Shown piece by piece: positions 60,597 through 64,000 of a stretch of 64,000 nt of DNA. The notes under the pieces were generated by a model, which worked only from the letters and a program-made list of their open reading frames with translations, was not told the origin of the DNA and ran no database searches. This DNA comes from Gymnopus androsaceus JB14 (Eukaryota > Basidiomycota > Agaricomycetes > Agaricales > Omphalotaceae). The stretch covers positions 124,001-188,000 of the forward strand of contig ML769502.1 in NCBI GenBank assembly GCA_009733575.1, given 5' to 3'. Each line of letters begins with the position of its first letter. Positions within the stretch are counted from its first letter, which is position 1. A program made the position numbers and the translations under genes.

Positions 60597-61650
60597 ATGA
60601 CTACCACCGTTCTTGCTTCCGATCCAAGTATCACTTATTCTCCTCAGAATGCTTGGACATCCAGCGGCAATGGAACTATTACTACCACTCATGCTGGTGC
60701 TACCGCGCAGTTGACATTCAACGGTATGTTTTTTGTACCATCTCGGACACTACGACTCTGTTCTGACATTGCACAAAGGAGTATTCATACAGGTTTTTGG
60801 GACGATTCCATCTACCAAGCATCCATCACCACGCCCAGTCTCTAATTATACTTTGGATCTTGCAACTCCTGCTGTGTTCAATTCTACAGACTTTTCCGGC
60901 AACCAGCTCATCGCAAACCACGTTTTCTACCAGTCTTCCCCAGATCTGGAGAGCGGGGGTCATACTTTGGTTATAACAGCCGTTACTGACCAGTCCGACT
61001 TCATTTTGAGCTCCATAGTGTATGCTTCGGGAATTTCGGTCTCAAATTCCATTCCTTCATCCTCGACAAATGAAGATACGCCCACTTCCTCTCCCAGGGC
61101 CTCAGCATCGCAAACAGTTGCCCACCCCGCCATCATTATTGCATCCAAAGTTCCCGTTGGAGTAATAATTGGGGGAACAATCGCTACATTAGTAGTTCTG
61201 GTGGTGGCCTTCATGTTCTACCGTCTCTACAGAAGAAGAAAGATGTCTATTTCGGCAGGAGCACAGGGCTCCACTTCGGATTTTCAGCCTTCCCCCGAGC
61301 CCTTTCTGCTTGATGTGCCATCAGAGACCCGCGCCAACGGAGGGGTGGTATGGTTTCGAGAGTCCTTCGTCTCTCTCAACCTTTCCCCCGCGCTGAACGA
61401 AGACTCGGAATGGAAATCCATTCCTCATTCGGTTTCGACGGCACCGGCTGTTTTCGGGGATCGTTCGTATACAAGCAGCTTCGTCGATGAAAAGAAGGAC
61501 GGTAGCGAGTTAGCAAACTGTCCTCCAATGCCTGTTGCGTTGAAACGTCACTCTACTGTGCTGACAACTGGGACGAGATGGACTACACAATCAGGCCCTC
61601 CTCCATCGTGGACTGCGCTATCGGACGCACCTCCCTCGTATACCAGATAA
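60597..61650 (+). CDS. Single-pass membrane protein with PPSY tail, copy C (intact)
   Basis: About 333 residues, one intron joining LTFN to GVFIQVFGT. The outer part (MTTTVLASDPSITYSPQNAW; NYTLDLATPAVFNSTDFSG; HTLVITAVTDQSDFILSSIVY) is beta-rich and N-glycosylatable, without a classical signal peptide, as is usual in this mushroom family. A Ser/Thr/Pro stalk follows, then one membrane helix (VGVIIGGTIATLVVLVVAFMF) with a basic stop (YRLYRRRK), then a ~115-residue cytoplasmic tail ending PPPSWTALSDAPPSYTR. PPSY fits the PPxY motif bound by WW domains of Nedd4/Rsp5-type ubiquitin ligases. A surface sensor or adaptor role is inferred. The only unbroken member of the four. Confidence 0.75.
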
Positions 61651-62689
61651 ATTCACAGTTGCACGTTTGGTAGGATTCAGATTATTACGATCAGGGATTT
61701 GTTACATCCCTCTGTACTGGCTTCCCTGGTCCCGTATCAATTGGGTTCAGAGATAATTATGAGGCATCTATGTACATACTTACATTGTTATATGCGGCAA
61801 TAGAATGGATAAGACGTTTCTGCTGTCTTTTGCAGCTCTGTGCTTCAAGTACATGACAACACAACGCCGCTACGGAGAGTTAATCCACTTACTCAGTGCT
61901 AGAGCTGGCTGCTACAGGGGAAGTCGACAATTACAGCTGTCCTCAATGTCACCTCCTTCAATCTCCATTATGTCACTACTTAAGTAGGTTTGATGACGAA
62001 AAAGGAATGATGTTACAGGAGAAAAATCCTAGAGCTCAATCTGAAATCCACTACGAGATTATACACCTCTACCATAGCCATACTCCATTGGAGGTAAATT
62101 ACTCGAACTTCCTGGCTTATACATGCTACCATGCCGAGCGACATTTCTGCTGGACTAGGAGTGAAAGCAGGAAAAGGAGAAGCTTTCTCGTCGTCGTATT
62201 GAATCTGTGGCGATATTAACATCCTGTTCGAATCTTTAGCTCCGTTGCCTGATGCGAAAATGCTAGAAAAGAGATAATTACTACTTATCGTGGTATGCAC
62301 GGCATAGTTTAGAAGCTGGACACAGGTCTCAAGACCATTCTGTTGTACCATCATCTGAGCTTACTGCATTGGTCGTTCAGTCGTTGCAATGGCTTCACAT
62401 ATGTTCTTATCAGTCTTTGACCATCGCCTTGGTTGGTTGAATCGGACATCAGTAGTTGGGGGAGAGCCATATTTTAACGGGATCGACTGTTTTGTTCTTT
62501 CCCCAGCTTCCGTTATCATTGGGGAGACCATCCGTCTTGGAGACAATCTTCATTCTTTTATACCTGCACTTATTCTTAGAAGTCCTCCTTTCCGCTTGAC
62601 GCGATCGTTTCGTTATTTGTCCTGGAGACTGACCTTCGTTCTTCATACCTCCTGGATAGAGCCGCATGATCCTACTAGAGCTAAATGCA
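61651..62689. other. Spacer between copies C and D
   Basis: The first ~600 bp hold no supported gene (a 107-codon frame at 61896 looks accidental). From about 62270 the sequence is the repeated promoter unit of the cluster. Confidence 0.45.
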
Positions 62690-63967
62690 ATGTCTACCAC
62701 CATTCTTGCTTCCGATCCAAGTATCACTTATTTTCCTCAGAACGCTTGGACACCCGACGGCGATGGGACTATGACTACCAATAATGCTGGCGCTTCCGTG
62801 CAGTTGACCTCCCAGCTGTTTCGAAAAACTCAAGAAAAAGCAATTGACACAGCCTACCATTCAGTTGCTCCTCACTTCAATTCATTCACCTAAGAGAATG
62901 AATTGCTTTCGTCACCTCAGGATTTTTGGAGGTGGCCTCCGTTTTCGAAACAGCTATCAACGGTACATTTTGTACCATTTCGGATACCGTGAATCTGTTC
63001 TGACATTGCACAAAGGAGTATTCGTGCAGGTTGGGGACCATTCCACCAACTGTTGGTAACCATGAACCTACACGCCCTGTCTCTAATTACACTTTGGATC
63101 ATGAACCGCCTGTTCTGTTCAGTTCCACAGACTTTTCCGGCAACCAGCCCATCACAAACCACGTTTCATATATACCAGTCCCCAGGTCTGGCGAGCGGGG
63201 GACATCTTGGTTATAACAGCCATTAATAACCAAATCGACTTCATTTTGGGCTCCATAGTGTATGATTCGAATACTTTGGTCTCGAATGAGTCCATCCCTT
63301 CACCCTCCGAGTCGATAACTGAACATACGCTGACTTCCTCTCCCACGATTTCCTTTGCTACAATAATCTCCGCTGTCGGTGCACCTGCAACCAATCTTTT
63401 CGTTGGGACAATAGTCGGAGGCGTAATCGCCGCATTAGTAGTTCTAGTGGTATCCTTCATATTCTATCGTCTACTGAAGAAGAAGGATATCTATTTCGAC
63501 AGGAGCACAAGACGCTATTTCGGATGATGCGCCTTACCCCGAGCCCTTTTTGCTTGGTGTGCCGTCAGAGAGACGCGCCAACGGAGGGACGTCATGGTCT
63601 CGAGAGTCCTTCGTCGACTCTCTCAACCTTTCTCCACGCTGAACGGAAACTCAGGACTATCTGGGAACTCCGTTGTTTGGGATCCATTCCTCATTCGGTT
63701 TCAACCGTGTCGGCTGTTTTTGGAGATCGTTCGCAGACAAGCAGCTTCGTCGATGAAAAGAAGGGCGGTAGCGAGTCAGCAAACAGTCCTCCAGTGCCCA
63801 ATACTATTGCGTTGAATCCTCACTCTACTGTGTTTACAACTGGAACAAGATCGACTGGCCCTCCTCCATCGTATACTTACTACAAAATAGATTGGTCGGT
63901 GTCCGAAAAACTCAGAGTCGTGAAATTAACCCAGAGTTTCGAATGGTTTGAATATCAAATTTCATAG
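62690..63967 (+). pseudogene. PPSY-tailed membrane protein family, copy D (interrupted)
   Basis: Opens MSTTILASDPSITYFPQNAW like copy C. Exon 1 is interrupted after QLT by a 142-bp palindromic-ended insert, and exon 2 has an extra base (GGGGACCATTCC against GGGACGATTCC) that leads to a stop. The outer domain, stalk, membrane helix (IVGGVIAALVVLVVSFIFYRLLKKK) and tail (FVDEKKGGSESANSPPVPN; GPPPSYTYYKIDW) are all recognisable, but in different frames. The tail runs past PPSY by about 30 residues because the stop is lost. Confidence 0.7.
62814..62955. mobile_element. 142-bp MITE-like insert in copy D
   Basis: Ends AGCTGTTTCGAAAA and TTTTCGAAACAGCT form a 14-bp terminal inverted repeat; an inner hairpin (AATTCATTC ... 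GAATGAATT) is also present. The insert is absent at the same place in copies A and C. No clear target duplication remains. Confidence 0.65.
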
Positions 63968-64000
63968 GTATGAACGCCATGGCCTAGAAGCCGGACACAG

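Noticed and set aside
1..64000. tRNA, rRNA, CRISPR or bacterial operon features
   Set aside because: No T-arm/anticodon pattern, rRNA-like block or regular spaced repeats found by eye; the window is plainly intron-rich fungal DNA.

Overview
The window is nuclear DNA of a filamentous basidiomycete, most probably an Agaricomycete (mushroom-forming or wood-decay fungus). The evidence is dense genes on both strands broken by many 45-60 nt GT-AG introns, closely spaced divergent starts, a basidiomycete-style Zn2Cys6 regulator, secreted glutaminase A-like proteins, a GH18 chitinase, and the single-pass membrane proteins with a PPSY tail seen widely in Agaricomycetes. Nothing prokaryotic, organellar or ribosomal was seen.

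Layout. 1-1822: left-truncated flavin oxidoreductase (PNPOx-like plus ferredoxin-reductase-like). 1943-10140: a duplicated SWT1-like PIN-domain gene, one copy decayed and one with an intact frame but altered tail, on either side of a Zn2Cys6 transcription factor. 10483-31574: mostly housekeeping genes: inositolphosphoceramide mannosyltransferase (SUR1-like), MFSD10-like transporter, PUS7, URA3, GH18 chitinase, secreted glutaminase, IPI3, CPD photolyase, DOM34/Pelota and PLP1/TXNDC9. 33158-36699: a second, damaged glutaminase. 37680-40933: two head-to-head paralogous Pro/Ser-rich proteins carrying what look like protein phosphatase 1 docking motifs. 41366-49030: lysine-methyltransferase-like enzyme, Ser-rich membrane protein, DPH6, an unknown protein and EMC10. 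49425-63899: a four-copy cluster of PPSY-tailed membrane proteins, only one copy intact, interrupted by about 8.5 kb of transposon DNA.

The most notable object is the 7.0 kb DNA transposon at 52343-59322. It has perfect 29-bp terminal inverted repeats and encodes a multi-exon protein that reads as a DDE-type transposase with a 3'-5' exonuclease-like fold inserted between the second D and the E, ending in a Cys-rich tail. Next to it lies a 1.1 kb non-autonomous element with long TIRs and a 7-bp target duplication.

Two themes cross the window. First, local duplication followed by decay of one copy (PIN genes, glutaminases, PPSY proteins). Second, about ten single-base frame breaks in otherwise well conserved housekeeping genes; because they are both insertions and deletions, several in short homopolymers, uncorrected assembly indels are the leading explanation, and no gene should be called dead on such a break alone.
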